DNA from: Akkermansiaceae bacterium
Lineage (GTDB): Bacteria; Verrucomicrobiota; Verrucomicrobiia; Verrucomicrobiales; Akkermansiaceae
Assembly (NCBI GenBank): GCA_025457665.1
Contig: JALOTY010000003.1
Span: forward strand, 91,375-155,374
Reading direction: 5' to 3'
DNA length: 64,000 nucleotides
Positions 34,776 through 43,109 of this stretch are shown one piece after another. Numbering within the stretch: the first letter of the stretch is position 1; every line of letters begins with the position of its first letter. A program made the translations under genes and the position numbers. Below the pieces are notes generated by a model, which worked only from the letters and a program-made list of their open reading frames with translations, had not been told where the DNA came from and did no database searches.

Positions 34776-37337
34776 TCAAACTCCCGATGCGGCGCGATAA
34801 CGGGCCTTGAGGGCGGCGGCTTCCTGTTTCATGCGGGCTTGCTCCGGTGCACGGGCATCGATGCCTGCACGGATCTCCCGCAGTGAGTCGCGCTGGCGAT
34901 CGAGCTTTTCTAACAGGCCTGCAAGTTCCTTGGCCCGATCGGCAGCGCGGGCCTTTTCTTTCTCGATGTCCTCGGGGCTTGCAGTGGGTGGGGCTTCAGC
35001 GGGTTTCTCAAGGTCCGCGCGGAGTTTGGCGATTTGATCGAGCGTGGCGCCGATTTCCGCAGCCGCTTGGGAAAAGGCATCCATGGCGGCATCGGTCTCC
35101 TGAGACAGCGCCTTGGCCTGGTGATCGAGGGCGATGGCTTGGGCATTCCACGATGCGCGGATCCAGTGGCGTTGCTGGTGCTGATGGTGGGAAACTTTGC
35201 CGAGGGCAAGGTCGCGCGCCTGAAGGGCCTGTTGATGGGGGGCTTTGGTGGCTTCGAGGGCGGCGACGGCATCGGTCTGGGCCTTTTCCATGGCCGGCAC
35301 GGAATCGCGCGCCTTTTCCCACTCGATGCGGGTGGCGTCCACGGCCTGGGTCAAGGCCGGTCCGGAAGGATCGGCGAGAATGGGATCCTGGCGGGCGGCG
35401 GCGAGGGCGGCTTCCTGTTGCTTGAGGGCATCGCGGACCGGGGCGAGGCGCGAATCGATCTCCGCAAGGGCCGCTTGGGCCTGCGTCATGGCCTGGGCGG
35501 CGGCATCGATGCTGGCGCGGGCGGCGGCCAGTTTGGCAGCCTTTTCCGGAGAGTCCGGCTCGGCTTCGACCGCGGCGAGGGCCTGAGTCGCCTCGGCATG
35601 GACGCGGGTGGTGGTTTCGACTGCTTGCCGACGGGGATTGGCTTCATTTTCCAAAGCAGCCATCTGCCCCTGATGCTGCTGCAGCGCCGCTTCATGCGTC
35701 GTGACCTTGGCGCGGGCCTGCTCGGTCTTTTGCTGAAACTCGGCGAGCTTGGCATTGGCGGCTTGATAGGCGGTGTGCCGATCTTCGGCGAGTTTCTTGG
35801 CCGCTGCGAGGGCATCGGTCGATTGCTTCACGCTTGCTTCGGCGGCGACCATGGCGGCGTGGGTTTGTTTCACCGCGGCCTCCTGGGCATCGATCTCATG
35901 GCGGATGGCATCCATCTCGGCGGGAAACGCTCCGATGCGGGTGGCGAGCGTGGGCGGATTGGTATCGAGGCTGCCGATTTTCTCCCCACTGGCGGTGGCA
36001 TGGACCGCCACGGCACCATCGTAGGAAGCGATGAAGAGCTTCTGTCCGTCCTGACTCATCGCGATGGCGGTGGGAATGTCGGCGAGGCCCTCGATGGCCC
36101 GCTCTTGATTGAAATCGGCCTTCCACAGCTTGGCCACGCGATCCCGTCCGGCAGTGGCAAAGCGCCCCTCCGGGCCCCAGGCGAAGGCCATGACGCCGGG
36201 CCCATGCGCGTCCACCTTGCGGACTTCCGTGCCATTGTTCATTTCCCAGAAGCGCACCGTGCCATCGGCCGACGCGGAGGCGAGCAGGTTGGAATCGGCC
36301 CGGAAGGAAATCGCCGTGATCCCGGCCTGATGGGCGCGCAGGGTGTGAAATTCATTTCCCGAAAGTGCCTCCCAGACCCAGACGCCGCCATTGCGGTCGC
36401 CGGTGGCAAGCAGGACGCCATCCGGCGAGTAGTCGAGCCGTGTGACCCAATCGGTGTGTTTCTTGATCGATGCCCGCTGCGACCCATCGGCCGCGAGCCA
36501 GAGTTTCACGAGCTTCGATGGCGATCCGGTCGCGACCTCACCCAGGTCCGGCCGGAGATCGGCGCAGAGGATGGAATCGAATTCTTTCCCCGCCACCAGC
36601 ACGCGTTCGCCGGTCACGACATCGAAGGTCACCGTGAAACCGGATTTCCCCTGAATGCCGCCGCCGACGATCAGATAGCGGCCATTGGGCGTGAAGGCGA
36701 GGGAGATGGGATCGCCCTCGGGAAAGGGCAGGATACCGGCCAGATCGAGACCATCGGTCCGGAACAGCAGGACCTGCCTCTGGCCCGTGACAGCCAGAAG
36801 GGGAGCCCAGGGCGAGGCGGCCATGGCATGGATGGCGGAGGTCCTTTCTCCGACCACGACCGGTTCCAACAAAGGCTCTTGAGGCATGGGCGGCGGGCCC
36901 TCGGGCCGCGCGGCGGGGTCCGCACTCATGGCGGAATCGAAGCGCGGTTTCGTTGGCTTTTTCGCCTGGGAATCCTTGGTTTCGAGCAGCCCGCCATCGA
37001 TCCAGGCGCGGAGCGTATCGATCTGTGCGCTGCCCAATTTGTCGCCCTCCGGAGGCATCACGGGTTCGGCGGCATGGGTCACCACGGCGATGAGTTTCGA
37101 TGCCGTGTCGCCGGGTTCGGCGATTTTCCCGCCGGAGCCTCCTTTCATCGCTCCCGAGTAGGTCGAGAGATCGAGTCCGCCTTTGGTTTTGTCCGGATTG
37201 TGGCAGTTCAGGCAGCTCTGCTGGAAAATCGGCAAGACGTGGTCATCGAAAGTGATCTTCTCCGCGCCCCGGATGAGGGTCGGGGTGAGAAGGGCAAGCA
37301 GGGCAAAAGAAGAACGGACCACGGTTGACCTGATCAA
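34776..37337 (-). CDS. Exported Planctomycete-type cytochrome c / WD40 / coiled-coil protein
   Basis: 853 residues with a signal peptide (MIRSTVVRSSFALLALLTPT, cleavage about residue 24). Residues 28-110 are the Planctomycete-type cytochrome c segment: FDDHVLPIFQQSCLNCHNPD with heme motif CLNCH at 42-46 and a possible axial Met in EPVMPPEGDKL. Residues about 160-470 are WD40 repeats (DWVTRLDYSPDGVLLATGDR, AGITAISFRADSNLLASASA). Residues about 480-853 are a long Ala/Gln/Glu coiled coil. Such proteins are frequent in Planctomycetes and Verrucomicrobia, usually beside DUF1549/DUF1553 or sulfatase genes; that context is missing here. The role in the periplasm is unknown. Confidence 0.88.
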   Translation of the reverse strand: MIRSTVVRSSFALLALLTPTLIRGAEKITFDDHVLPIFQQSCLNCHNPDKTKGGLDLSTYSGAMKGGSGGKIAEPGDTASKLIAVVTHAAEPVMPPEGDKLGSAQIDTLRAWIDGGLLETKDSQAKKPTKPRFDSAMSADPAARPEGPPPMPQEPLLEPVVVGERTSAIHAMAASPWAPLLAVTGQRQVLLFRTDGLDLAGILPFPEGDPISLAFTPNGRYLIVGGGIQGKSGFTVTFDVVTGERVLVAGKEFDSILCADLRPDLGEVATGSPSKLVKLWLAADGSQRASIKKHTDWVTRLDYSPDGVLLATGDRNGGVWVWEALSGNEFHTLRAHQAGITAISFRADSNLLASASADGTVRFWEMNNGTEVRKVDAHGPGVMAFAWGPEGRFATAGRDRVAKLWKADFNQERAIEGLADIPTAIAMSQDGQKLFIASYDGAVAVHATASGEKIGSLDTNPPTLATRIGAFPAEMDAIRHEIDAQEAAVKQTHAAMVAAEASVKQSTDALAAAKKLAEDRHTAYQAANAKLAEFQQKTEQARAKVTTHEAALQQHQGQMAALENEANPRRQAVETTTRVHAEATQALAAVEAEPDSPEKAAKLAAARASIDAAAQAMTQAQAALAEIDSRLAPVRDALKQQEAALAAARQDPILADPSGPALTQAVDATRIEWEKARDSVPAMEKAQTDAVAALEATKAPHQQALQARDLALGKVSHHQHQQRHWIRASWNAQAIALDHQAKALSQETDAAMDAFSQAAAEIGATLDQIAKLRADLEKPAEAPPTASPEDIEKEKARAADRAKELAGLLEKLDRQRDSLREIRAGIDARAPEQARMKQEAAALKARYRAASGV

Positions 37338-37457
37338 TACGTGTCAGGATGCGATGGTTTTCAGGGAAATTCATGTCCCCGGAAATCAGTTAGGGATTGC
37401 CAAGGCCCGGCAGGGGCGGAGAGCATGCAGCCGCAACCCCCTGACCCCAAAGAAACC

Positions 37458-37853
37458 ATGTTCAAAGAATTCAGAGACTTCATCCTCAAGGGCAACATGC
37501 TCGATCTGGCCATCGGTGTGATCATCGGCGCGGCCTTCGGCAAGGTCGTCACCGCCTTCACCGAATTGCTGCTGTCCGCGATCACCTTCGGCACGGGCTC
37601 GACGGAAGTCGGCGCGATCGAAGTGGCCAAGCGCATGGCGGAAGACGGCACGAAAAAGGTCATCGACATCGGCCCGCTCATCAATTCCTTCATCAGCCTG
37701 CTCATCGTTGGTTTCGCCCTCTTCCTCGTGGTGAAAGCCTACAACACGGCCAAGAAGCGCTTCGAAAAGCCCGCGGAAACCGCCGCCCCGGCCGTGCCTG
37801 CCGATGTGAAGCTGCTTGAAGAAATCCGCGACCTCCTGAAGTCGAAAGCCTGA
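37458..37853 (+). CDS. mscL: Large-conductance mechanosensitive channel
   Basis: Releases solutes under hypo-osmotic shock. 131 residues from ATG 37458; the frame is open upstream without family likeness. TM1 is in EFRDFILKGNMLDLAIGVII then GAAFGKVVTAFTELLLS, TM2 is PLINSFISLLIVGFALFLVV, and the cytoplasmic helix EIRDLLKSK ends the protein. The periplasmic loop is of normal length. Confidence 0.96.
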   Translation: MFKEFRDFILKGNMLDLAIGVIIGAAFGKVVTAFTELLLSAITFGTGSTEVGAIEVAKRMAEDGTKKVIDIGPLINSFISLLIVGFALFLVVKAYNTAKKRFEKPAETAAPAVPADVKLLEEIRDLLKSKA

Positions 37854-37894
37854 TCAAGGCCGACCCTCCGTCACGAGCGGAGATCGATTTCCAC

Positions 37895-37926
37895 AAAAAA
37901 GCCGCCGGGGTGTCCCGGCGGCTTTC
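37895..37926 (-). terminator. Bidirectional terminator between mscL and cytochrome c
   Basis: A perfect 9-bp stem GCCGCCGGG, loop GTGT, CCCGGCGGC (37901-37922) is flanked by AAAAAA on the left, so the minus-strand transcript ends in six U after the stem. It thus fits the cytochrome c gene best. On the plus strand only TTT follows, giving weaker termination of mscL. Confidence 0.85.
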
Positions 37927-37951
37927 GTGTATCGAACGGAACGAAAAGCGA

Positions 37952-38407
37952 TTATTTCTCGAGTTCGTCGAGTTTCGCGCGGGTCACCGGGGTCTTGGTT
38001 TCGGCCCACTTGGCGCGGAATGCCTTGGCATCTTCGGCCGTGACGACCGAGGCCGTGTTGCCGAAGGAGTTGCGGACGTAGGTGATGATGCCGGCGAGTT
38101 TCTCATCTTCGGTGAAGGCTGCTTCGAGCGGGGCCATGATGCCGAGGTAGTTTTGGTTCTCCTTGGCGATGCCTTTGAGAATCAGCAGGGCGAGGACATC
38201 GGGCTTGCCGGTGACCAGCTTCGATCCACCGAGCGGCGGAGCCATTTTCTGGGCACCCACGGGGAGTCCGGCACCATCGGCACCGTGGCAGGCGGCACAG
38301 GTGGCGTAGGCAGCCTTGCCCACTTCCATGAGCTTGGCCTTGGCGGCTTCGTCGGCATGGGCAGTGGCGAGTCCGACAGCGAGAAGGGGTAGAATGAGTC
38401 GTTTCAT
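37952..38407 (-). CDS. Small exported c-type cytochrome
   Basis: Electron carrier of the periplasm. 151 residues with a signal peptide (MKRLILPLLAVGLATAHA). Class I heme motif CAACH at residues 37-41, followed by GADGAGLPVGAQKMAPPLGG. A likely axial methionine lies in NYLGIMAPLEAAFTEDEKLA, and ITYVRNSFGN is the usual C-terminal helix. The Lys-rich end after residue 120 may be an interaction tail. It resembles the subunit-like cytochromes found with oxidases or alcohol dehydrogenases, but none is adjacent. Confidence 0.9.
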   Translation of the reverse strand: MKRLILPLLAVGLATAHADEAAKAKLMEVGKAAYATCAACHGADGAGLPVGAQKMAPPLGGSKLVTGKPDVLALLILKGIAKENQNYLGIMAPLEAAFTEDEKLAGIITYVRNSFGNTASVVTAEDAKAFRAKWAETKTPVTRAKLDELEK

Positions 38408-38420
38408 TTGGGGTTAAGCA

Positions 38421-38444
38421 GTGACGCCGGATACGTTGCGTCAC
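38421..38444. promoter_or_regulatory. Inverted repeat upstream of the cytochrome c gene
   Basis: Perfect 7-bp arms GTGACGC and GCGTCAC are separated by 10 bases and end 14 bases before the cytochrome start codon. It could be an operator or a hairpin in the 5' leader. No regulator can be assigned. Confidence 0.35.
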
Positions 38445-38585
38445 GCAGAGATCTTCCGCAATTCCGGGCATCACGCAAATCCTGATTTTTGATCAGCATT
38501 CCCTGCCGCCGCTGTACGGAAGTGCCAAGTGCGGCGCCCAGTGGCCCATCAAGTCTTGCGTCTTGCGTCTTGTCGTCTTGTGTCT

Positions 38586-39221
38586 TCAGGGCGATAGCCG
38601 TTCGATTTCCCAGGTGGTGGGGGATTTTTTGTAGAGGAAACGGTCGTGGAGCCGGGCGGGGCCGCCTTGCCAGAATTCGATGCTTTCCGGGACCACGCGG
38701 AAGCCGCCCCAGAAGGAGGGCAGGGGGATCTCGCCTTCGGCGAACTTGCGTTTGATTTCATCGAGCTTCTGCAAGAGCAGCTTGCGGGAGGAAATCACGG
38801 AGCTTTGCTGGGAGACCCAGGCACCGAGCTGGGATTCGCGGGGGCGGCTGGTGAAGTAGCGCAGGGACTCGGCCTTGCCGATCCTTTCCGCGCGGCCCTG
38901 GATGATGACCTGGCGCTCGAGGGTGATCCACGGAAACATCAGGCAAACCTGCGGGTTCGCGGCGATCTGGGCGGATTTACGGCTTTCATAGTTGGTGAAA
39001 AACACGAAGCCGGAGGCATCGAAGTATTTCAGCAGCACGGTCCGCAGCAAAGGCATGCCGCGCTCGTCCACGGTGGCCAGCGACATGGCATTGGGCTCGT
39101 GGATCTGCAGCTCGATGGCTTGCTTGAACCACGCTTCGAATTGAAGCACGGGATCGGCCAGCAGGTCATCGCGACGCAGGCCGCGGTCGGAGTATTCCTT
39201 GCGGAAATCGGAGAGGTCCAT
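38586..39221 (-). CDS. pdxH: Pyridoxamine 5'-phosphate oxidase
   Basis: FMN enzyme that makes pyridoxal 5'-phosphate. 211 residues. Family features: EPNAMSLATVDERGMPLLRT, VLLKYFDASGFVFFTNYES, then RKSAQIAANP (FMN binding), GWVSQQS-type AWVSQQSSVISS, PSFWGGFRVVPESIEFWQGG and the end RLHDRFLY..WEIERLSP. Full length, ending in the conserved RLxP. Monocistronic as far as can be seen, with 178 bases to the cytochrome gene, a stretch that contains short GTCTTGC-type repeats. Confidence 0.96.
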   Translation of the reverse strand: MDLSDFRKEYSDRGLRRDDLLADPVLQFEAWFKQAIELQIHEPNAMSLATVDERGMPLLRTVLLKYFDASGFVFFTNYESRKSAQIAANPQVCLMFPWITLERQVIIQGRAERIGKAESLRYFTSRPRESQLGAWVSQQSSVISSRKLLLQKLDEIKRKFAEGEIPLPSFWGGFRVVPESIEFWQGGPARLHDRFLYKKSPTTWEIERLSP

Positions 39222-39284
39222 GGGGTGGGTGGGAAAGGTGGTGGCAAGGGTGGCGCGGGATCGGGGAAACGCAAATTCCAGGGA

Positions 39285-40706
39285 TCACTCGGGGTCGCGG
39301 GCGCGGGTCTCGAAGCGCATCAGTTCGGCCAGGAAGGTCAGCGGGACGTGGCCGGTTTCACCGTTACGGTTCTTGGCCAGCACGAGTTCGGCCTTGCCGG
39401 CTTCGGCCTCCTTTTCCTCCTCGGTCTCGGCGTAGTAAGCGGTCCGGTAGAGCAGGCCGATCATGTCGGCATCCTGCTCGATGGTGCCGGACTCCCGGAG
39501 GTCGGACATCCGCGGGACACCCAGCGATGACCCGCTGCGGCCTTCCGGACCCCGGTTGAGCTGGGCGAGGACGACGATGGGCAGCTCCAGTTCCTTGGCC
39601 AGCGCCTTGATGCCGCCGGAGATTTCACCGATTTCCCGCTCGCGCGAGTTCGCCGCCTGCTTCGAGTTCGATTTCAGGAGCTGGAGGTAGTCGATCGCGA
39701 TCAGGCCGATGTTGTCCTCCCGTTTCCGGCGGCGGGCTTTGGCGCGGAGGGTATCGATGGGAATGCCGGCGGTGTCATCGATCCACAGCTTCGAATCGCC
39801 GATGGCGGTGATCGCGCGCTTGAGATTGCCGATCTGTTCCTTGGTCGGCTTGAAGCCCTTGCCCATTTTCCCGAGGGAAATCCGGGCCCGCGAGAAGACC
39901 AGACGCTGGACGATCTGGAAGGCGGTCATTTCGCAGGAGAAGACCATCGTCGGCACGTTCTGATCGATGCAGATGTGTTCGACGATGTTCATCATCAGCG
40001 AGGTCTTGCCCATCGAGGGGCGGGCGGCGACGACGAACATTTCACCGGGCTTGAGGCCCTTGCTCATGCGGTCGAGATCCGGGTAACCGGTGGCCACGCC
40101 CTGGACTTCCATTTCCCCAGCGAGCGCTTCCTGGAACTTCGTGAAAACCTCGGCCACGGACTCCTTGATCGAGAAGCCGCGTGAGGTTTCGTTGCCCTGG
40201 CGGATGGAAAGCACGTCACGCTCCACGCGGTCTAACAGCTGCGCGGTGTCCTCGGGATTGTCGAAGGCCTCGGCGATCGATTCCGTGCAGGTGTGGATGA
40301 TGGAGCGGAGGGTGAACTTGTCTTTGACCAGTCCGAGGTGGGAGGAGAAGTGCGCGGCGTTCGGCGCGTAGGTGTAGATGTCCGTGATGCCCTGGCTGCC
40401 GCCCACGCTGTCGAGGATCCCGCGGTCGTGGAGGAGCTGGACGAGGGAAACGAGTTCGATGTTCTGGCCCTTGTCATTGAGTTCGGCGATGACCTCGAAG
40501 AGCAGGCCGTGGCCGGGGAGGTAGAAATGATCGCGGGTCAGGCCTTCTTCCTTGGCGATGCCGATCCACTGCTCCGGGTCCTTGAGCATGGAGGAAAGGA
40601 TGCTCTTTTCTGGCCCCAGGGCATGGGGCATCGCCCGCATCTGGGCCTCGGCATCATCGCGCTTCGGGGCTTGCTGGAGAGAAGGTGGATTGGGGTCCTT
40701 GGCCAT
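39285..40706 (-). CDS. dnaB: Replicative DNA helicase
   Basis: Hexameric helicase of the replication fork. 473 residues. The N-terminal domain (about 25-130) has ALGPEKSILSSMLKDPEQWI. The RecA-type motor has Walker A VVAARPSMGKTSLMMNI near 222-236, Walker B IGLIAIDYLQLL, LAQLNRGPEGR and DLRESGTIEQDADMIGLLYR. The C-terminus is short. A DnaA-box-like TTATTCACA lies 52 bases before the start, followed upstream by a long repeat-filled gap. One CTGTTAGA-type motif lies at 40231. Confidence 0.96.
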   Translation of the reverse strand: MAKDPNPPSLQQAPKRDDAEAQMRAMPHALGPEKSILSSMLKDPEQWIGIAKEEGLTRDHFYLPGHGLLFEVIAELNDKGQNIELVSLVQLLHDRGILDSVGGSQGITDIYTYAPNAAHFSSHLGLVKDKFTLRSIIHTCTESIAEAFDNPEDTAQLLDRVERDVLSIRQGNETSRGFSIKESVAEVFTKFQEALAGEMEVQGVATGYPDLDRMSKGLKPGEMFVVAARPSMGKTSLMMNIVEHICIDQNVPTMVFSCEMTAFQIVQRLVFSRARISLGKMGKGFKPTKEQIGNLKRAITAIGDSKLWIDDTAGIPIDTLRAKARRRKREDNIGLIAIDYLQLLKSNSKQAANSREREIGEISGGIKALAKELELPIVVLAQLNRGPEGRSGSSLGVPRMSDLRESGTIEQDADMIGLLYRTAYYAETEEEKEAEAGKAELVLAKNRNGETGHVPLTFLAELMRFETRARDPE

Positions 40707-40757
40707 CGGGAGGGACAGTGTGGAGCAGGTCCGTCGTCGTGGTCAATGAGAGCAAGC

Positions 40758-40766
40758 TGTGAATAA
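40758..40766 (-). promoter_or_regulatory. DnaA-box-like site in the dnaB upstream region
   Basis: TTATTCACA on the gene strand, 52 bases before the dnaB start codon, matches TTWTNCACA exactly. Two further copies of the same nonamer lie at 6900 and 7178. The location is right for DnaA-linked control of dnaB. Confidence 0.4.
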
Positions 40767-40791
40767 CCCGGATTTCGGAGAGGAGACCAAC

Positions 40792-41236
40792 GGTGGTTTG
40801 AAAAGCTGAAATGCTGAAACACTGAAAAGCTGAAACAGAGAGGGGCTTCGCGCGGAGCCATGGTTGTTTCTTGCTCCTTGCTACTCGCTTCTCGCTACTG
40901 AAGAGGGGACCACGGAATACGCGGAAAACACGGAAGGAACAGCCGATGGTGGATGATGGATGCTCGCGCGATCGTGGCACCGCAAAGGCGGGAAGGTCGC
41001 GAAGTTAGGTGACTAAGGAACAACGAAAGAATCGAAAGGGGCGAAACGGAATAGATGGTGGTTTGAAAAGCTGAAATGCTGAAACACTGAAATGCTGAAA
41101 TAGAGAGGAGCTTCGCGCGGAGCCTGGCTGTTTCTTGCTCCTTGCTACCCGCTCCTCGCTACTGAAGAGGGGACCACGGAATACCCGGAAACAGCCGATT
41201 GCAGATGGTAGATGGTGGATGGCAGATGGTGGATGG
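40792..41236. repeat. Dispersed repeat copies A and B in the dnaB-nudix gap
   Basis: The 662 bases between dnaB and the Nudix gene hold no credible gene. Two copies of one repeat are present, starting at 40792 and 41057. Each begins GGTGGTTTGAAAAGCTGAAA, continues with TGCTGAAACACTGAAA units, then CTTCGCGCGGAGCC, TTGCTCCTTGCTAC, GAGGGGACCACGGAATAC. A reverse-oriented fragment (GGAGCCATTTCAGCATTTCA) lies at 41327-41370. Between the copies are AACGAAAGAATCGAAAGG words; a GATGGTGGATGGCAGATGG microsatellite closes copy B. Confidence 0.85.
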
Positions 41237-41368
41237 AGCCCACTGACGGCGTGATCGATGGCACCGCGAAGGCACGAACACGAAGTTTGCGAAGGGAGAT
41301 CAAGTGGATGGATGATGCCCCGCGCGGAGCCATTTCAGCATTTCAGTGTTTCAGCATGTCAGCTTTTC

Positions 41369-41881
41369 TCAAAGCCCTGCCTGCCAGAGGGCGGCGTGGA
41401 TTTTGAAATCGACTTTGCAGCCGGCGGCTTCGCGGTCGCGGAGGAAGGTTCGGACTTCGTTGGCGGGGATCTCGTAGACCTGGATGTCTTCGCCATCGAT
41501 GCCGCCGCCCGGGCCGGTTTTGGTGAGGTCGGTGGCGAGGAACAGGTAGGTGGTCTCGCTCGTCATGCCGGCGGAGGTGGGGGAGGAGAGCAGAAGGCGC
41601 ACGCTGCCTGCCTGATAGCCGGTTTCCTCAAGCAGCTCGCGTCTGGCGGTTTCGGCGAGGTCTTCGCCGCGGTGTTCGATTTCATCGCCCACGAGGCCGG
41701 CGGGGATCTCGATGACCCGGGCTTGGACGGGGATGCGGAATTGCTCGATGAGGATCACCTTGTTTTCCGGGGTGATGGCGAGGATGCCCACGGCGGCATC
41801 GGCATTCGGGCGGCGGACGAAGTCCCAGTGGCCGATGCGATAGAGGCCGAGCCAGCGGGTTTCGAAGAGGGTTTCCGTCAT
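41369..41881 (-). CDS. Nudix hydrolase, ADP-ribose pyrophosphatase-like
   Basis: 170 residues from ATG 41881, chosen over an upstream start because TETLFETRWLGLYRIGHWDF is the family N-terminus. The Nudix box is complete: GLVGDEIEHRGEDLAETARR then ELLEETGY. Upstream IEQFRIPVQARVIEIPAGL is characteristic of ADP-ribose pyrophosphatases, and SSPTSAGMTSETTYLFLATD lies at the substrate-specificity loop. It could thus add to ADP-ribose turnover together with the NAD operon, although it is 13 kb away. Divergent from the dehydroquinate synthase-like gene with only 55 bases between. Confidence 0.88.
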   Translation of the reverse strand: MTETLFETRWLGLYRIGHWDFVRRPNADAAVGILAITPENKVILIEQFRIPVQARVIEIPAGLVGDEIEHRGEDLAETARRELLEETGYQAGSVRLLLSSPTSAGMTSETTYLFLATDLTKTGPGGGIDGEDIQVYEIPANEVRTFLRDREAAGCKVDFKIHAALWQAGL

Positions 41882-41936
41882 GAGATCAAAGATTCGTTGG
41901 TGCCGGCACGTATGAGGGGCAGATTTCCCGCACACG

Positions 41937-43109
41937 ATGTCCCGCCACGATTTCCAGATTCCGGTGACCTTCAAGCACAGGGTGTGTTTCACCCGCGCTG
42001 CCTTTGCGCCCGACAACCGCTTGCTGGCGGAAATTCTGGCGGAAGGGGGAGGTCGGCGGGTGCTGGTGCTGGTGGAGGAAACGGTCGCCGCAGCGTGGCC
42101 CGGTCTGGCGGGCGAAGTGGAGGCCTATTTCGCGGATCTCGGCTTCGATTGGCGGGGGCTGCGGGTGCTGGAAGGCGGGGAGGCGGTGAAAGCCGATGAC
42201 TCGCTGGTGCGCCGGGTGTGGGCGGAAATCGACAAGGAACACATCGATCGCCATTCCTACGTGCTGGCTGTGGGCGGCGGGGCCTTTCTGGATGCGGTGG
42301 GTTTCGCCGTCGCGACGGCGCATCGCGGCGTGCGCCTGGTGAGGTTTCCGACGACGACGCTTTCGCAGGATGACAGCGGGGTGGGCGTGAAATGTGCCAT
42401 CAATGGCTTCGGCAAGAAGAACTGGATCGGCTCCTTCGCTGTGCCCTTCGCCGTGGTGAACGATTTCCAGTTCCTCCACACGCAGGACGAGGAGACGAAG
42501 CGCTCGGGGTTGGTCGAGGCGGTGAAGGTGGCGCTGGTGAAGGATGGCGGGTTCTTCCGGTGGATTTTCGAAAAGGCAGAGAAGCTCGCCGCGATGGAGC
42601 GGGAAGTCTTCGAGGAATGCGTGGAGCGGTCCGCTCTCGCCCATGCCCGGCATATCGCGGATGGGGGCGACCCCTTCGAAACCGGCAGCAGCCGTCCGCT
42701 CGATTTCGGCCACTGGGCCGCGCACAAGCTCGAACAGCTCAGCGACTTCCGCCTCAGTCATGCCCATGCGGTGGGCATCGGCCTGGCGATCGATACCCTC
42801 TACTCCGCCCGCTGCGGCCTGCTGCGTGAAGCCGATGCCCAGCGGGTGATGGATGTGCTCGAGACCTTGCGTCTGCCGCTGTGGCATGAGGCGCTTGAAA
42901 TCCGCGATGCCGATGGCCGACGTCGTGTGCATGAGGGCTTGGAGGAATTTCGCGAGCACCTCGGCGGCGAACTCACCATCCTGCTGCTCCGTGAACTCGG
43001 GTGCGGGCAGGATGTGCATCATCTCGATGAAGGCCTCGTCGAAGCCTGCATTGCCGAACTCGAAACCCGCGAAACCACCGCCCGCGAGGCAGCGAAGGCG
43101 CGGCTTTGA
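41937..43109 (+). CDS. 3-dehydroquinate synthase family protein, EboD-like
   Basis: 390 residues. NAD-dependent sugar-phosphate cyclase fold: VLAVGGGAFLDAVGFAVATA then HRGVRLVRFPTTTLSQDDSG, KCAINGFGKKNWIGSFAVPF, and metal ligands in FGHWAAHKLEQLS and SHAHAVGIGLAIDTLYSA. The N-terminus VTFKHRVCFTRAAFAPDNRL resembles EboD, the dehydroquinate-synthase-like protein of the ebo cluster, more than AroB. The ebo genes A-C, E and F are not nearby, so it is an orphan here. A true AroB role cannot be excluded but the start is atypical. Confidence 0.72.
   Translation: MSRHDFQIPVTFKHRVCFTRAAFAPDNRLLAEILAEGGGRRVLVLVEETVAAAWPGLAGEVEAYFADLGFDWRGLRVLEGGEAVKADDSLVRRVWAEIDKEHIDRHSYVLAVGGGAFLDAVGFAVATAHRGVRLVRFPTTTLSQDDSGVGVKCAINGFGKKNWIGSFAVPFAVVNDFQFLHTQDEETKRSGLVEAVKVALVKDGGFFRWIFEKAEKLAAMEREVFEECVERSALAHARHIADGGDPFETGSSRPLDFGHWAAHKLEQLSDFRLSHAHAVGIGLAIDTLYSARCGLLREADAQRVMDVLETLRLPLWHEALEIRDADGRRRVHEGLEEFREHLGGELTILLLRELGCGQDVHHLDEGLVEACIAELETRETTAREAAKARL

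Noticed and set aside
34712..34776. Permease and cytochrome/WD40 gene as one transport operon
   Set aside because: They are neighbours on the same strand, but no ATPase or shared function links them.
35034..37328. A 764-codon antisense frame over the cytochrome/WD40 gene
   Set aside because: Gly/Asp-rich translation typical of GC-rich shadows; the real protein has signal peptide, heme motif and WD40 repeats.
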